Below are positions 47,073 through 58,341 of a DNA stretch of 64,000 nucleotides, one piece after another (position 1 is the first letter of the stretch; every line of letters begins with the position of its first letter). This stretch comes from Cymbidium sinense (lineage: Eukaryota > Streptophyta > Magnoliopsida > Asparagales > Orchidaceae): NCBI GenBank assembly GCA_021442155.1, contig CM038216.1, positions 152,731,009 to 152,795,008 of the forward strand, read 5' to 3'. The translations under genes were made by a program, and so were the position numbers. The notes beneath the pieces were generated by a model. It saw nothing but the letters and a program-made list of their open reading frames with translations, searched no databases and was not told where the DNA came from.

Positions 47073-49010
47073 GGCTAGTGCACATGAGGTGGTGCATTCA
47101 ATCTAATTCAGAACAAAATGTGCAGCTTAAGGTTTCATAAGTTGCCCCAACATATCTCCCGACCTACAATTGCCCTTGATTCCTATTCTCTGTCTTTGAT
47201 TTTCTTGCATTGGCCAAAATTTTAAAAGGAGCACCCAAAAATTTAAATTTAGTAAAAGGAGCACCGTTAAAAATTAATATATATATAAAAGAGCAAAAAA
47301 TATTATAATTAGATTTATTTATTTTCTTGAAAAGTTATTTGTCTTTGTTTTTTAAAGCACAAAATGTGTAAAAAAATTCAGCATCTTATTCAATGGGTAT
47401 CAAAATTAAAATTCACACTTTCAAAATAAACTATTAATCAAACGAAGCCTATATTAACATTTTCAGAAAATGCTAATTACATTAGCGTTTTCTGAAAACG
47501 CTAATGTAATTAGCGTTTTTAGATTCACGCTTTTTCACTTCACTAATTTTCTAATTCTTTGTAATAATAATATATATAAATATTAAATATACAAAATAAT
47601 ATTAAATAGTAAATTAAAAATAATTCAATATGAATATTTTTAAAATAATTTATAATATTTTATGAGTATTAAAATAATGAATTAATTATTTTATATTGAT
47701 AAGTCATATTATAAACATATTAATTAATATTTCATTTCATAATATGATTACTTAACATTAATCATAAAGATAGTTTTAAATTAAGAATTATTTTAAATTT
47801 TAATTTTTTAAAATCTCATGCTTCTAAATAATAGCAAAATATTAATGAAATAATTTGATATTTGTTAAATCTTTTTATAAACTTATGATAATATTTTTAA
47901 AGTTATTTATTAATAATAAAAAGTATGAATAAAAACATTATTTTTACATATTTTGTTGATTATAAAAAATCAGATATGAAATAAAATTTTATGCTTCTGT
48001 ATAATTTAAGATAGCGACATATATTTATAAAATAATTTAAATTTATTTATTTTGTTATTTCATATGTGACTTTTTATAATCAACAAAATATGCAAAAAAA
48101 AAAATTTATTCATACTTTTTTTATTAATAAATAACTTTAAAATATTACCATAATTTTATAAAAGATTTAACAAATATCAAATTATTTCATTAATATTTTC
48201 TATTATTTCATGAGATTTAAAATTTAAAATACTTCTTAATTCAAAACTATATTTGTGATTAATGTTAAGTAATCATATTATTAAATAAAATATCAATTAA
48301 TATGTTTATAATATGACTTATCAATATAAAATAATTTTAATTCATTATTTTAATACTCATAAAATATTATAAATTATTTTAAAAATATTCATATTGAATT
48401 ATTTTTAATTTACTATTTAATATTATTCTATATGTTTATATTATTATTATAATCAGAACAATGTAATTAGCATTTTCTGAAAACGCTAATTACTAATACG
48501 TTTTTGCTTTTTAATATATTAATTTTTAACAATGCTCCTTTTACTAAATTTAAACTTTTGGATGCTACTTTTAAAAATTTGGCCTCTTGCAATCGGCTTG
48601 GATCTTCCTCTTATTCCTCTTCTTCTACTTCAAATTTTTCAGTCGTCTCTTATTCTTGGATCTTCCTTTTCTTCCTCCTTTTCCTCTTCTTCTTCTTCAA
48701 ATTTTTTAGTCGCCTCTTATTCTTCTTTTTCAGGCTAGTACACATGGGGTGCATTCAATCTAATTCAGAACAAAATGTGCAGCTTAGGGTTTCATAAGTT
48801 GCCCCAACATATCTCCCGATCTACAATTGCCCTTGATTCCTATTCTCTGTCTTTGATTTTCTTGCAATCGTCTTGGATCTTCCTCTTCTTCTTCTTCAAA
48901 TCTTTCAGCGCCTCTTATTCTTCCTGTTCTTCAATTTTCCTATTGCCACCTCCTAATTTTCTTATTCTTCTTTGGTCATTTCTTGATTCTTCTCCTTCAT
49001 TTATTCTGCT
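47073..49010. repeat. Tandem duplication of about 278 bp, first copy split by a transposon
   Basis: GGCTAGT(G/A)CACATG at 47073 recurs at 48733. The copies share TTCAATCTAATTCAGAACAA, TAAGTTGCCCCAACATATCT and CTATTCTCTGTCTTTGATTT, then the C/T-rich CTTGGATCTTCCTCTT stretch. The first copy is interrupted at 47212-48584; the second is uninterrupted and shows the empty insertion site. The C/T-rich part generates open frames of S, F and L (48504-49035) that look like noise. The origin of the unit is unknown. Confidence 0.88.
47212..48584. mobile_element. Palindromic non-autonomous Mutator-like (foldback) element, 1373 bp
   Basis: The element begins GGCCAAAATTTTAAAAGGAG and ends with the inverse complement (...CTTTTAAAAATTTGGCC). 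The inverted arms extend almost to the centre near 48020, about 650-690 bp each, with scattered mismatches. It is flanked by TCTTGCATT (47203-47211) and TCTTGCAAT (48585-48593), a 9-bp target duplication with one mismatch, as expected for Mutator-like elements. It is extremely AT-rich and has no ORF. Smaller palindromes around ATTAGCGTTTTCTGAAAACG sit near both ends (47466-47520 and 48462-48502). Confidence 0.9.
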
Positions 49011-49239
49011 TGCTGCGAATTCTGGAGAACTGTAGGAGCAAATCAGTTGCTAGCCAAATCCTCCGTTTCAATTCGGCTAAATTTTTAAATTAAACACGGT
49101 TTAAATTATAATTAGCAAAATAGGTATTAAAAAAAATTTAAGACTAGGCAAAATTATCGTTTAACGGGATTTGGTCGCGTGGTTTCATTCATGTCAGTCC
49201 ATTATAAAACGGCGGCTAAAATAATTATTTTTTAAAAAA

Positions 49240-50140
49240 ATTGTGAACTTGTCTCGGTATTTTGGCGTCAGTCGTCGTTTGGAATTTTAGTATTGTTAGA
49301 ATCGGCATAAAATTTTCCACGACTTTAATGTTGACCAAAAAAGGTGATTGTGGCCCCGTGGTTTTCCGACGAATAATATCTCGGCTTTTTGAAAATCGAC
49401 CAGCGGTATTTTGGCGCCGTAGTCGTTGTCGGAATTGAGGGAGCTTAGTATCGTTGGAAACAGCACAAAATTCCCCACGACTTTCATGTTGACCAAAAAA
49501 GGTAATTGTGGCTCCTTGCGTAGCAGTTTTAATATCGAAAAATCTGTCTGATTTTGAAAAGTCGACCGTATTTTGGCCGTGTCGGAGTCGTCCGTTGTCG
49601 AATTTGAGCTTGGTATTATTATTAGAATAAATTCCGACTTTCGTTGACCAAAAGGAGATTGTGTTCACATAGCCATTTTAAGCAATGCACAAAAATGATG
49701 ATTTTGAATAGTGCGACCATGATATTTTGGCCGTCAGTCGTAGTTGTCATTGAAAAAAGCTTAGTATCGTTGGAATCAGTACAAAATTCCTCATGACTTT
49801 CATGTTGACCTAAAAAGGCTATTTTGGCTCCTTGCGAAGCAGATTTCGCCAATGCACGAAAAATCTGCGGCGCAGTTTTGAATAGTGCGACCAGCAGTGG
49901 TATTTTGGCCGTACTGGAGTCATCCGTTGTAGAAATTAAGCGAGCTTGGTATCGTTGGAATTGGCATAAAATTCCCCACGACTTTTATGTTGACCAAAAA
50001 AGGCGATTGTGACTCCTTACGTAGCATATTTTGCGAAATTCGTGATCATTTTGAATATTGCGACAACCATGATTTATTATAGTCTTGTTATTGGAATTTA
50101 GCGAGCTTGGTATCATTAGAATCGGCACTTAATTATTCAT
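49240..50140 (-). repeat. Subterminal tandem array of the MULE, about 6 units of 155-175 bp
   Basis: A unit containing GAGCTTGGTATCGTTGGAAT, then CATAAAATTCCCCACGACTT, ATGTTGACCAAAAAAGG and GGCTCCTTGCG recurs near 49263, 49432, 49603, 49757, 49932 and 50102. Divergence is substantial. The frames found here on both strands (for example 49225-49668) merely read through the repeat. Subterminal repeats are typical binding platforms for transposases; that role is inferred. Confidence 0.85.
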
Positions 50141-50849
50141 GTTAAGGCAGATATGCGATTTTGGACCGTTGCACAGCAGTTTTTGTGGATATGGATGGAT
50201 TCAAAATAGCAATAGTGGATGGATTTACTTAGCATGTAAAATTTGACAGTTGAAGACATTAACAAAAAATAATAGATGTGACAATCTCATTACAAAGTTT
50301 GCCAGTTTAAACATCTACTCAACATGATAAATTCATAGCTCTTGTCTACTTCTCCAAAATTTCTAAATTTGACAGTTCAATACCAACAAGATATCTCTGA
50401 TATTCCGCAAGCCAAAATGCAAATTACTCAGAATGGAAATATATAACATAGAAAAACAATGTCTTGATATACAGTATACATAAGAAATATACAATATTGA
50501 GAAAATAATATCATCAAACTACGATGATGATCTACAAGTGAGGACATCTATGACGGTGTTTCGTGGTAAATGTGTCACTCCACAGAGTGTCTTGGCAGTG
50601 GTTGAGGATGGTCTCGCAAATGGTGCTACCGATGTTGCGCTTCATCGCAAATGGTGCTACCGATGTTGCGTTTCATCTCCAGCCTGGTCAATGGTCTGCT
50701 CTGGATCACCGAGGGGTGTAACATCGAGTATCTCCTGTGATGGTCCTAGCTGGAAGGGGACAGTGGGGTACACTCCGTGCATATGCGGCATATAGACCGG
50801 TGGGTGAGGATACATGGGAGGGCATGTTTCCTGCCATGATTAAAATGGA
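50141..50849. other. MULE interior, little recognisable
   Basis: A short tandem duplication (31-bp period) of CGCAAATGGTGCTACCGATG lies near 50615 and 50646. The region is probably 3' flank of the minus-strand PMD gene; no separate gene is supported. Confidence 0.5.
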
Positions 50850-52790
50850 CTAAACATGGCTTCCTAATATGAATGCAGTGGTGTGCCAAATGGGTAATGG
50901 ACCGACATCTAGTATAGACGATGGACCTGCATCAAATCCTACAATATGTGGTTGAGAAGACGAAGGTGTTGTATAAAAACTACTGGCTTCATCTGTATCC
51001 ATGTACCTTCTATCTGATATGTGCATATTCTTGCGTAGTTCCCTGCATAACTCCTCATAACTGTTGATTGAATGCTGAAAATCAGTGTCATGATCTCTCC
51101 CAAAATAAGGCTGAAAAATATCTTGTGTGTCCAAGATATATTCTCGCTACAGAGGCAAGTATATAATTCAGTGCTCATAACATATAAATATTTGATTGGC
51201 ATACAATTTTTCAGTTCTTACCATCAATCTCTCTCCAGGAGCTCGAGGATAGTAGGTGGTAGGAGGAATGATCGGAGCCCTCGACATGTACAAGGAATCC
51301 TAGGACCGATACCACCTCATGTACCGACTGACAGCCGGGTCAACATAAGGTGTAACATCAACCACGATAACAATTAAATCATGTTTGGCCTCCCATTATG
51401 ATATATAAACCTGGTGATAATCAACCCAGTCAACATTAGCCTTCTCGCGACCATCGACTTGCTAAAATGAAGGATCTATAAGCATCTCGTCCACTCTATG
51501 TGAGAGCTGTCAGCACGATCCCAAGGTATCACTCAATTCTTTTCTGATCAAAGGAAAAGCCTGTCACCAAGCGGTATTGTTACTCAGCGTGCACATTGTC
51601 GCTCTTATCACCTACAAGATGAAAGAAAAATTAAATGTCATACATAGGATTGTAGAGGTAAAAATATGAACAAAATGTGCACTTAGTCATACCTGACTCT
51701 GTAGCAGCCCATCAAGCTCATCTCTATACACTCTAACATGGGCAGGTGTCATCTCTCATAGGTAACCCTCATTCCATCTGCAACCAACACTCAGCCCATC
51801 CAACTTTGCCGAAAAGGGTACTTGATGTGGGTCACCCAACATGTACATGCTCCCATCACCAAACCTAAAGTAGGTACAGACATCCTGTCATGTTGGTCTG
51901 CTTTGGCCTTGTGGCCTCATTCAACTCCCTATACAAGGTGTTAACACAGCCGCTCCAATGAAGTACCTGTTGAACAAGCTCAAATCATCCGATGTAGCGT
52001 ACTATAAATGTACCTCGACCGGGACATATCTGAAGGAAGCGAATAGTGAATAAAATGTAAGCTCTAAGGTGCATCAGAAAGTCAGCATCCGATAGATCCA
52101 AGTATGAATCCCTATAAAATGTCCACTGCAGCCAATGTAAAGGTAAGCAGGTCCGTGCATGCGCCTACCCCATGTGAAATATAGATGTAACATGTGGTTT
52201 TACTGGATCGTGGTATATCACATCGAACTCTAAATATCTCCCGATGAGCTCATCACAACAATCGGGCCAAGATAGCCATCGTCTCCCCTCTAATCATTGT
52301 AGATAATATGAGGCATGTCAATCCATACTCCTACAATCATGGCCATGTCCTACAACGTAACTGTCATCTCACCAACTGCAAAATGAAAAGTATTTATCTG
52401 TGGTGACCAGTGCTCAACTAAAGTTGTAAGTAGGTGGTGATCAAGTCTGATATCTGCGGTATGAAACATATAAGCCGACATCAGATCCATCCATAAATGC
52501 AGGCTTCACCGCCCACTCCCGAACATCGAGGTGTGTGACGCCTCAAGAACTATCGTCTACACAATATGAATTGATGAGTTTATCAAAAAGGCATTTATTG
52601 TATGGTAGCTTTGACAAATAATAAAACTTACCAGATCAGGGTGTGCAGGCCTGTGTCTGCCACGCAACGACGCAATGTTGCGGTGTACCTCTACTTGTGC
52701 GGGCCCGTAGTCTACTAGAGATCCTCGGTGCGGCATCTACGCCGATGTCTGGCATTCTCCTCCTTCCTCATATGTCATTTCACCTATCTA
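50850..52790 (-). pseudogene. Plant mobile domain (PMD, aminotransferase-like) gene remnant
   Basis: PMD proteins occur in plant transposons and in domesticated host proteins of the MAIN family. On the minus strand the N-terminal part lies near 52780-52560. Near 52330-52430 is the strongest landmark, WSPQINTFHF then GEMTVTL, a core motif of the family. A segment near 51230-51350 contains YVDPAVSRYMRWY, the usual end of the domain. The C-terminal tail (50850-51134, MDTQDIFQPYFG onwards) is low in conservation. Several in-frame stops and frame changes occur. It sits downstream of the transposase on the same strand, inside the same terminal repeats. Confidence 0.8.
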
Positions 52791-52872
52791 GCAAATAACT
52801 TGAAAGTGCATGTCAACACCAAAAATAGAAACCATCAGAGGTATAGTGCAGTGTGGACAGGAACATAAAATA

Positions 52873-53290
52873 ACACGAGTAAACATAGTCTAGGCATGCA
52901 CATAAGTAAATTATTCATGCACACAGTAGCAAGGTCCTATATACAAGCACAATATATACATTTCTACGGAGGCATACAACTGAAAAAATAGCCCGCTAAT
53001 AATGCATAACTACTACTTACATTAAACAACAAAGAACAGCCAACTTCTAGCAACAAATAGGAGTAAACACGGGCTAGGCATGCACATAAGTAAACTGTTC
53101 ATGCACACACTAATGAGGTCCTACATACACAGGTACAATAAATACATGTCTACAGAGGCACACAACTGAAAAAAAATAGTCCGCTAATAATGTATAGCTA
53201 CTACTTACATTAACCAATGAAGAACATCCAACTTCTAGCAACAAACAGAAGTAAACATAGTCTAGGCATACAACTAAAAAAATAGTCATA
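52873..53290. repeat. Tandem repeat between the two MULE genes, unit about 186 bp
   Basis: The motif GTAAACATAGTCTAGGCAT at 52879 recurs at 53063 and 53251 with AGTAAAC and GTCCTA landmarks in order, about 2.3 units. It lies between the end of the transposase gene and the start of the PMD gene, so it may include the latter's promoter. Confidence 0.85.
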
Positions 53291-53479
53291 AGAACTACGC
53301 ATTACCGACCAAGAAAAACACACCCTACACTAGCAACAATGTAGAGTAAAATACATCAACAATAAACATACATGAGTAACAACATTACTAAGAAAACTAC
53401 AATGCAGACATACACAGTAACAAGAACTAGCATCTTCATCACAACATAAGTAGGACAAAATAACAGTCTACTGCAACCA

Positions 53480-56163
53480 CACTAAGTTCTACGTAGACGA
53501 TTTTGTGGATAAGTGACTCTGTTATGTACTACATTTTTGCATAGTCCACATATTTTGTTACTTCGCTCCATATTCTCATCCATTGTGTCGGTATATCTCT
53601 GTGTCCTAGGCCTGCCAGTTCACCTTATGATATTGTGTGCTATCAATGGGATCCGATCAAATGAACATGATGGCGATCAATGCAATCGAATGACATTGAA
53701 TTGAGCTTCTATGTATGTACGATTCGCGATGTGTAATAGCGAGATACATATTGTGAATGACTCAAAATTGCCTGCAATAACATAACATGGAATATGAAGT
53801 AATTGGGGCTGTCTGTATGTATAACTACAACTATCTTGTTCTTGCAATTCAACCTTAAATGACATAAATGACATACTAAATACTTAAAATTTATTTAAAT
53901 TTATTCTTGTGGGCTCACGGGCATCTCTCAGCTTCTCTACATTGTTGCGCACGTGACACGAATATCGAATCACTCGCCGATCGAGTTGTCTCAAAGAGTT
54001 TGATAAAAATTGATACAAGATTGTAATAAATTGATGTAATTAGAGCTTATATCGGCAACTCACGTGCCCTTTTCAGCACATCGTTGAAACCCTCTGATGC
54101 ATTAGTGGTCATTGTGCCATAACGATATCCGTCATCATTACTTAATGACCACTTCGCCACATCTCTTGCAAGCAGCCTCTGCTTTGATATTCCTGATGTC
54201 TGTAATGTAACGTGTGAAGGTGTGAATGTCAGTTGTATTACTTGTCATGTACATCTTCTGACACACAAACTCAGCATTAAAAATTCTCATAGTTCTGCAT
54301 GCCTTCTTGAAATTCTCTCTAAGATAGCATAAGCAGTGGCAGTGTTTAGCCCAGTGAAAAAATTGGTTGCATCTACATACTAAGCATTAATGTCGGTCAG
54401 AGATAATGCATAAATCAGGCCGAGTATATATAAATGGAATTAAGTCCTGTAATGTCATAATAAATCAACCCCATGACTCATTGCACTCTATTTCAACTAT
54501 TACAAATGCTAGATAATACAAGTCATTATTTGCATCAATACCAACTACAGTAAGAAGAGTTCCTCTGTACTTTCCCAAGAGAAATGTACCGTCAAGACTC
54601 AGGACTGGTCTGCAAAATTGCCAATTGACTATAGATGGCCCAAATGACGGATATACCTAGGGCAATTCACTTACGAATCACGGTACATTATGCTTATAGC
54701 ATACAATGGCCATGAAGTGATCCAGTGAACTATATGATTCTTCACAACTGCCAAAAATAGCATGTATGGCCTTTCTACGTGCATCCCAAGCTTTCATATA
54801 GGACACCCTAATGTTAAATTTTGATTTCATATGACTAATATTTTTCCGGGCTTCAAATCCAACTAGTATCTAATGACAAATTGATGTAGTAGCTAATAAA
54901 CTATGAGGTACATTGTCTGTGTCTAATACTCAATATCAAATAAGAACATGTGTGTGGGGCTGTCATACTAGATATTCTCCAAGCACCACTAAGCCTCTTG
55001 CTCGCCCGAGCATTTAGATGCCACATGCACGGCCTACTGGAATGACTGTTATGTATTCAAAGTACAGTGAACCTCGTCTTGTTAGAGTCACATGTTACAT
55101 ATTCCATGTTATTTATTATGGACCAACCCTGAACAGTAAATTTAAGGTGTCTTTTATCATGGAAATACATCCACTCATTTAAGTCTACTAGAATGAAATT
55201 CTCTTCTAGAAAAATAGAATCTGCTGAGAGGCCATCGAAGTTCAGTTGTTCATCCCATTCTTGTGATGTCTAACAAGCCTGAATATAATCATTACTATTG
55301 AACATGTGTTCCTCATCACCATTTATTTTGTTAATTTTGACATTATTCTTTTCCAATGTCACCTTCACTATCAGTTGTGTCAGAACTCGTTGCGTTTGGC
55401 ATTGTTTCATAACCCTCATCTTCAGTCGGTAATGGTGCTACATGATCGCCATGGTATTCACTCATACTAGAAGAAGTCGAGGTAATATGATGAACATGAA
55501 TAGGAGATGCAGTAACATCTCTCTTTACTGCTGCATATTATAATGCAGTGTATAAGATTAAAATGAAAAAAATTAATTAGATAATGACTTTGATATACGT
55601 ACCTACGAAAACCTTCATTGAGGTCGGTCTGATACGGTTCCTATGATAGTATAGTATTGTGGACAACTTCAATTGGATGAAATTCAACTCCAGTGAAATT
55701 ATGAACTTCGTTATCATTTGTTTGTTTCAACTCAATTTCGACGTATACAATTATAGGTTGTATACTTGTTGCATTAATGACTGAATCACATACTTCATTG
55801 TCATTTAATGGAGTAGCAATAAAACCAGTACCAACAGAAAATTTACATATGAGATTAATTCTAAAACGCGTCGAATCAACTTTCAGTGACCTCTTGATTC
55901 GATTTTGTATGCTTGTAAAATGAACCCGTCGTGAAACTTGTATAGGACGATTTTTCACTAGTGTACGTAGGGAAGAAATCGTCACTAACACTGAGTTGGC
56001 TGCCGTAATATAATACTAAACAAACTATGTTTGAACTCATATTTGAATCTAAAAATCTGTATTGGAGACAGTAATGCTGAATAACACACATGTTTAAATC
56101 AATCAAATTCATATTGTATGGATCGTACTGGGACTCAATTTCTGTTAAAGTAAAGACAACCAA
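53480..56163 (-). pseudogene. MULE (MuDR-type) transposase, interrupted
   Basis: This transposase would cut at the terminal inverted repeats. From a minus-strand ATG at 56163, the N-terminal region contains IVCLVLYYG and, after a frame change, FRINLICKFSVG and IIVYVEIE, the PB1-like start common in MULE proteins. The MuDR DNA-binding region lies near 54960-55060 (WHLNARASKRLSGAWRI, PHTC). The MULE catalytic domain includes VGIDANNDLYYLAF near 54520 and ends with WSLSNDDGYRYGTMTTNASE near 54100-54160. The SWIM zinc finger is at 53700-53850 (CSYTYRQP, HIPC) and a zinc knuckle is near 53520 (CGLCKN). Stops and frameshifts occur in most segments. Possible introns were not resolved. Confidence 0.9.
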
Positions 56164-57430
56164 AATGAATACCTCCTAAAATTTCAAATTTCAAATCTTA
56201 TTTTTCATTTTTGACATCTAATCAATTTATTCGCAACATAAAAGACATTCCTAAATATACATATCCAACAACACATTCATAAACCCTAAAACATAATTAC
56301 ACTCCAACAAAGTTACTTCGTCAATAAGTAATTGTAATAAGCGATCTACTAATTCTCAATCATCCATAAGCACAAAACAACACACGATACGTAAACATAC
56401 AATCATATTCAATATTTAGAATATAAAAATAGTTACTTAAAATACACATAAAATACACATAAATGCACATAAAATATTACTTCACAAAATAATCACATGT
56501 ACATTTCCCCTAAAATATCAAATCCAACAACACATCTCTAAAACTAAAACTTACATTTCTTTACAAAATTTACATTTTTCTAAATTATCAGATGTATATT
56601 TCAAAATCTAAAAATATGTTCCTCATTTTTTTACAAAATTTACAATTTCCCTAAAATATCAAATCCAGCAACAAATGCCTAAATCCTAAAACTAGCTAAT
56701 CACATGATAAACTAAGTAATCAAATATTGGAGCACATAAAATCAACATTTTAATAACATTATAAAACACTCCAAATTTAAATAAAAAGGAGTTCCAAAAA
56801 ATGCCTAAAAAAATTCTTACAAAAAAACTTAAATCCATTCCAAACTTTACATAAACCATAACACTAGTTAATCACATAATACACTAAGTAATAACATGAT
56901 AAAACACAAAAAAATCAACATTACGTTTACATATTTTTCACTTTAAAAAAAAAAAAGAGATCCAAAAAAACTAGAAATACCTCAAAATAGTCACAGAATG
57001 GGTAGTGATTTTTCAGAGGCAAATGACATTTGTCTGCTTTGGTGATTCAGCGTCTGCTGGCTTCGACGAGAAAAGCGAGATTGGGCTCTGTCCCGATCTC
57101 GGTTCAGCTTTTAAAAAAAAAAAAAAAATTTTAAGCTAGTCACCCATTTAACAGTATTACGGCCGATCATGTTGTTAATCACGTTAACGGCGTATGTCTA
57201 GTTTTAAATTTTTTTAATACATCTTCAATTATAGTTTAAATCGCTTAGTTTAAAAATTTAGCCTTTCAATTCTAGATTTGAGAATTTTTAATTGACCACA
57301 TATCTTATATTGTCATATAGATTTTTAATTATTATTCAAGTGCTTCTCAATGCTTCGACTCATTTACATGGTGAAGATTTTGGGTCTATATTATCTTTAA
57401 TGCTTAGCTCTCTATAAATAGATTTAGTGG

Positions 57431-58336
57431 TGATATGATACTTAAAATACCACTAGTCGAAGTACGAATCTTGACGTCAAAAGCAAGTTGATCCTAAGTT
57501 GGCCGGTCAAACACTTAAAATATCATTAGAAACTTTGGGATATCAATTAAATCTCTAGATAGCTCTTAAACATGGAGTGTTTATATAGATTATCGGCGTT
57601 GATCTAACAAGCCCAAGATCTCATAATTCTGACTTCATTTGAGCATTCAAATACTTAAAATACATCAAATGATCAAATGAATCATTTTGAGCCATCCGAT
57701 GGAGAGGAGTGGTTCGGATTTTGCATGTATTTACAAAGACGTCACTTCTCCAATCTATAAATAACCCATCATTCTTCATATGAGGGCAGGTCAAGCAAGA
57801 GAGAGGAGAGAGCTCTAAAGCTTGAAAATCCTCGGGCATAATCGTCCCACTCGGCGGTGCCACCACCCGTTATTACCAACCATGCCCGCGCCACCGTAAT
57901 CCTTGCGTCAATCTTGATGCGTCGGTCATCATCGCCGACCGTGCTCTCATCGGTCATCGTCGTCAACCATCGTCGCTAGTCATCATCGCCGTGACCACCG
58001 TCGTCACCACGCCACTTCATCTTTGGTCACGCCGATCCTCGGCGGCCATCTTCTAGGTCACCATCCAGGCTCATCGTGGATCCCGCCACTATTTATATGG
58101 CGTTATTGTTATTTCGATTCTATTGTCATCCCTTCTCAAATATAATTTTGTAATCTCGTATCAGGAAAACTTGTACTCCAAAATAAATACTAGTGAAAGA
58201 TTTATATGAGGCCGTGGTTTTCCTCTTTCAGATTTTTTTAGTAAGTTTTTTGTTCACTCTTTAAATATCTCGTATTGTGTTGGATTTCTGATAAGGCACG
58301 TAAACTTTCACTCTTCTAGTTTTCTATCACACAATA
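57431..58336 (+). mobile_element. Solo LTR, plus orientation, same family as 11420-12287
   Basis: It starts TGATATGATACTTAAAATAC and ends TCACACAATA (the sister ends GCACGCAACA, so the final CA has become TA). A 5-bp target duplication AGTGG flanks it at 57426-57430 and 58337-58341. It has a TATA box TATAAATA at 57756-57763 and a candidate poly(A) signal AATAAA at 58182. The CG-rich stretch at about 57850-58080 contains repeated CATCGTCG-type words. The minus-strand frames at 57621-57966 are LTR sequence. It begins only about 160 bp beyond the MULE target duplication. Confidence 0.92.
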
Positions 58337-58341
58337 AGTGG

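Larger units (their letters stand above)
49075..57263 (-). mobile_element. 8.2-kb Mutator-like element (MULE) with transposase and PMD genes
   Basis: The terminal inverted repeats begin GGCTAAATTTTTAAATTAAA at the left and end TTTAAAAATTTAGCC at the right, and stay pairable for about 90 bp. A perfect 9-bp target duplication TTTCAATTC flanks it (49066-49074 and 57264-57272). It carries a MULE transposase (53480-56163) and a plant-mobile-domain gene (50850-52790), both on the minus strand, plus tandem arrays just inside the left end, between the genes and near the right end (about 56220-56960, degenerate CTAAAATATCAAATCCA units). This is the autonomous type by content, but both genes are now interrupted. 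Confidence 0.95.

Noticed and set aside
48504..49035. Serine/phenylalanine-rich plus-strand frames
   Set aside because: They read through C/T-rich repeat sequence, overlap a transposon end and a tandem duplication, and have no domain.
49225..50012. Frames such as the 147-residue minus-strand one
   Set aside because: They are produced by the MULE subterminal array and contain repeated phrases at the array period.
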